Assembly (NCBI GenBank): GCA_014904845.1
Contig: MU119635.1
Span: 1-35,784, forward strand
DNA length: 35,784 bases
Direction: 5' to 3'
Origin: Acephala macrosclerotiorum
Lineage: Eukaryota > Ascomycota > Leotiomycetes > Helotiales > Mollisiaceae
Both the position numbers and the translations under genes were made by a program. Position 1 is the stretch's first letter. The number at the start of each line of letters is the position of its first letter. Shown here one piece after another: positions 34,752 through 35,784 of this stretch. The notes beneath the pieces are model-generated. The model was not told where the DNA came from, did not search any database, and was given only the letters and a program-made list of their open reading frames with translations.

Positions 34752-35609
34752 ATATCTCGACAAATATATTATTAATTTAATATTTAATATATAAACGATA
34801 TAATTTTTTAATTTTTTTAATAATTAATAATATAAATATAATAAATTTTATTTATATTCGTTTATATTATTTTTTATCGTTTAACGATTTTATATAAATT
34901 TCAAAATAATTTAAAATAATTATATAAATCGTATTTTTAATTTATTTTATTTACGATATATAATTTAATTTATTAAAAAATAAAATATAAATAATTTAAT
35001 TTTTAAATCGATTCAATTATATAATATATTAAATAAAATTAAATAATATATTATTTATTAAATTATTAAAATAAAAAAATAAATTTATTAATTTAATTTT
35101 TTATTAAATATAATAATATATAATTATAATATATTTATTTTTTTTTAATAAATTTTAAATAATTTATTAAATATTATTATAAATTATAATTTTTTTTAAA
35201 TTTTTAATAATTAAAAAATCGTTAATATATATAATAATAATTTTAATAAAAAATTTTTATAAAAATTTTTATTAATAATAAAATAATTATTATAAATTAT
35301 TATTTTAAAATTAAAAATAATTATTATTTATATTATATTTTTTTTAAATTTTTAATTTTTATATTTAATTAAAAATTTATAATTTATTTTATTTTAAATA
35401 TTTTATAAAAATTAATTAATTATTATTATTTATTTATTTTAAATATTAAAATATTTATTAATATTATATTTAATATTTTTATTTAAAATTATATATTTGA
35501 TTTTTAAAATATATAATTTATTTTAAACGTTTTTAATTTTATTTATTATTAATTTATTTTAAAATTTTAAAAAAATTAATTTTTTTATAATTTATTTATA
35601 TTTGTAAAT

Positions 35610-35680
35610 ATAATAGTAATTTAGTAATCACGTGGGGCACTAGGCCGGATTGGGACTAGCGCCGTTTACGCTAAACTTAA
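35610..35680. repeat. Short GC-richer island near the window end
   Basis: A brief normal-composition stretch with ATCACGTGGGGCACTAGGCC, then GCGCCG-like sequence, within almost pure A/T. It shares GGGCACTA followed by RRCC with the desert edge at about 30024. Probably another transposon end; not classifiable. Confidence 0.35.
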
Positions 35681-35784
35681 AATTATATGTTTTAATTTTT
35701 ACGCGTTTATTAAATTTATAATTTATAATTAATTAACGAATTATTTAATTTATTTATTTATTTCGTTTTTAATTTATTATTAAT

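Larger units (their letters stand above)
30075..35784. repeat. Second AT desert: RIP-mutated nested repeats
   Basis: About 5.7 kb of almost pure A/T to the window end, without coding sense. Inverted copies of repeats from the first desert occur at 30365-30560 and 31140-31400. A direct copy of 21650-22200 lies between them at 30585-31030, which suggests one family nested in another. Normal-composition islands occur at 32763-32890, 34489-34751 and 35610-35680. Confidence 0.85.

Noticed and set aside
21430..35784. Mitochondrial DNA or a telomere
   Set aside because: No mitochondrial genes or tRNAs are readable and there are no TTAGGG arrays. Repeated, mutated copies and LTR islands fit RIP-mutated transposons.
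1..35784. CRISPR arrays, bacterial operons, rRNA or tRNA genes
   Set aside because: None seen. The genes are eukaryotic with introns; no regularly spaced direct repeats and no tRNA box motifs in a foldable context were noticed.

Overview
The window looks like a filamentous ascomycete (Pezizomycotina) chromosome segment. Introns are short (about 50-140 nt) with GTAAGT-type donors, CTAAC-like branch sites and YAG acceptors. Typical fungal families are present: a Zn2Cys6 regulator, a WSC protein, a phi-type GST and a Fot1/pogo transposon. Long AT-rich tracts carry the mark of repeat-induced point mutation (RIP). A Leotiomycete-like host is my guess from the small secreted protein, not a demonstrated assignment.

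Layout. 1-2607: a small secreted protein gene split by a 1,054-bp AT-rich insertion. 2608-4166: no gene, probable repeat relics. 4167-7734 (-): an intact five-exon nitric oxide synthase (NOS) gene of 1,079 codons, with oxygenase, FMN and FAD/NADPH modules; this is the most notable gene. 8295-10040 (-): a WSC-domain surface protein with a Thr/Ser repeat linker, with no start codon or consistent splicing that I can find. 11674-12417 (+): an intact phi-like glutathione S-transferase. 12785-13648 (+): a metallophosphoesterase whose last ~50 codons are cut off by a complete 1,837-bp Fot1-like element (13551-15387). 16016-16662 (+): a decayed P-loop kinase-like gene. 16921-18051 (+): a secreted aldo/keto reductase with one internal TGA. 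18129-20910 (-): a Zn2Cys6 transcription factor with two frame breaks and a 712-bp inverted-repeat element in its last ~50 codons. 21430-27080 and 30075-35784: AT deserts made of mutated, nested repeat copies with a few normal-composition islands, including two copies of a ~260-bp LTR. Between the deserts, 28046-29752 (-) is an intact gene for a predicted pseudokinase fused to C2H2-like zinc fingers, next to a broken unknown gene.

The genes do not form an obvious pathway. The theme is decay under transposon pressure. In three genes, removing one target-site duplication plus the insert restores the reading frame exactly. Six genes are damaged or truncated; NOS, GST and the pseudokinase read cleanly. 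In the deserts the surviving G and C bases sit mostly in CpG. The two LTR copies differ mainly by C-to-T/G-to-A changes that leave CpG intact, which points to a CpG-sparing RIP-like process. All exon junctions were derived by eye and have not been checked against RNA or databases.
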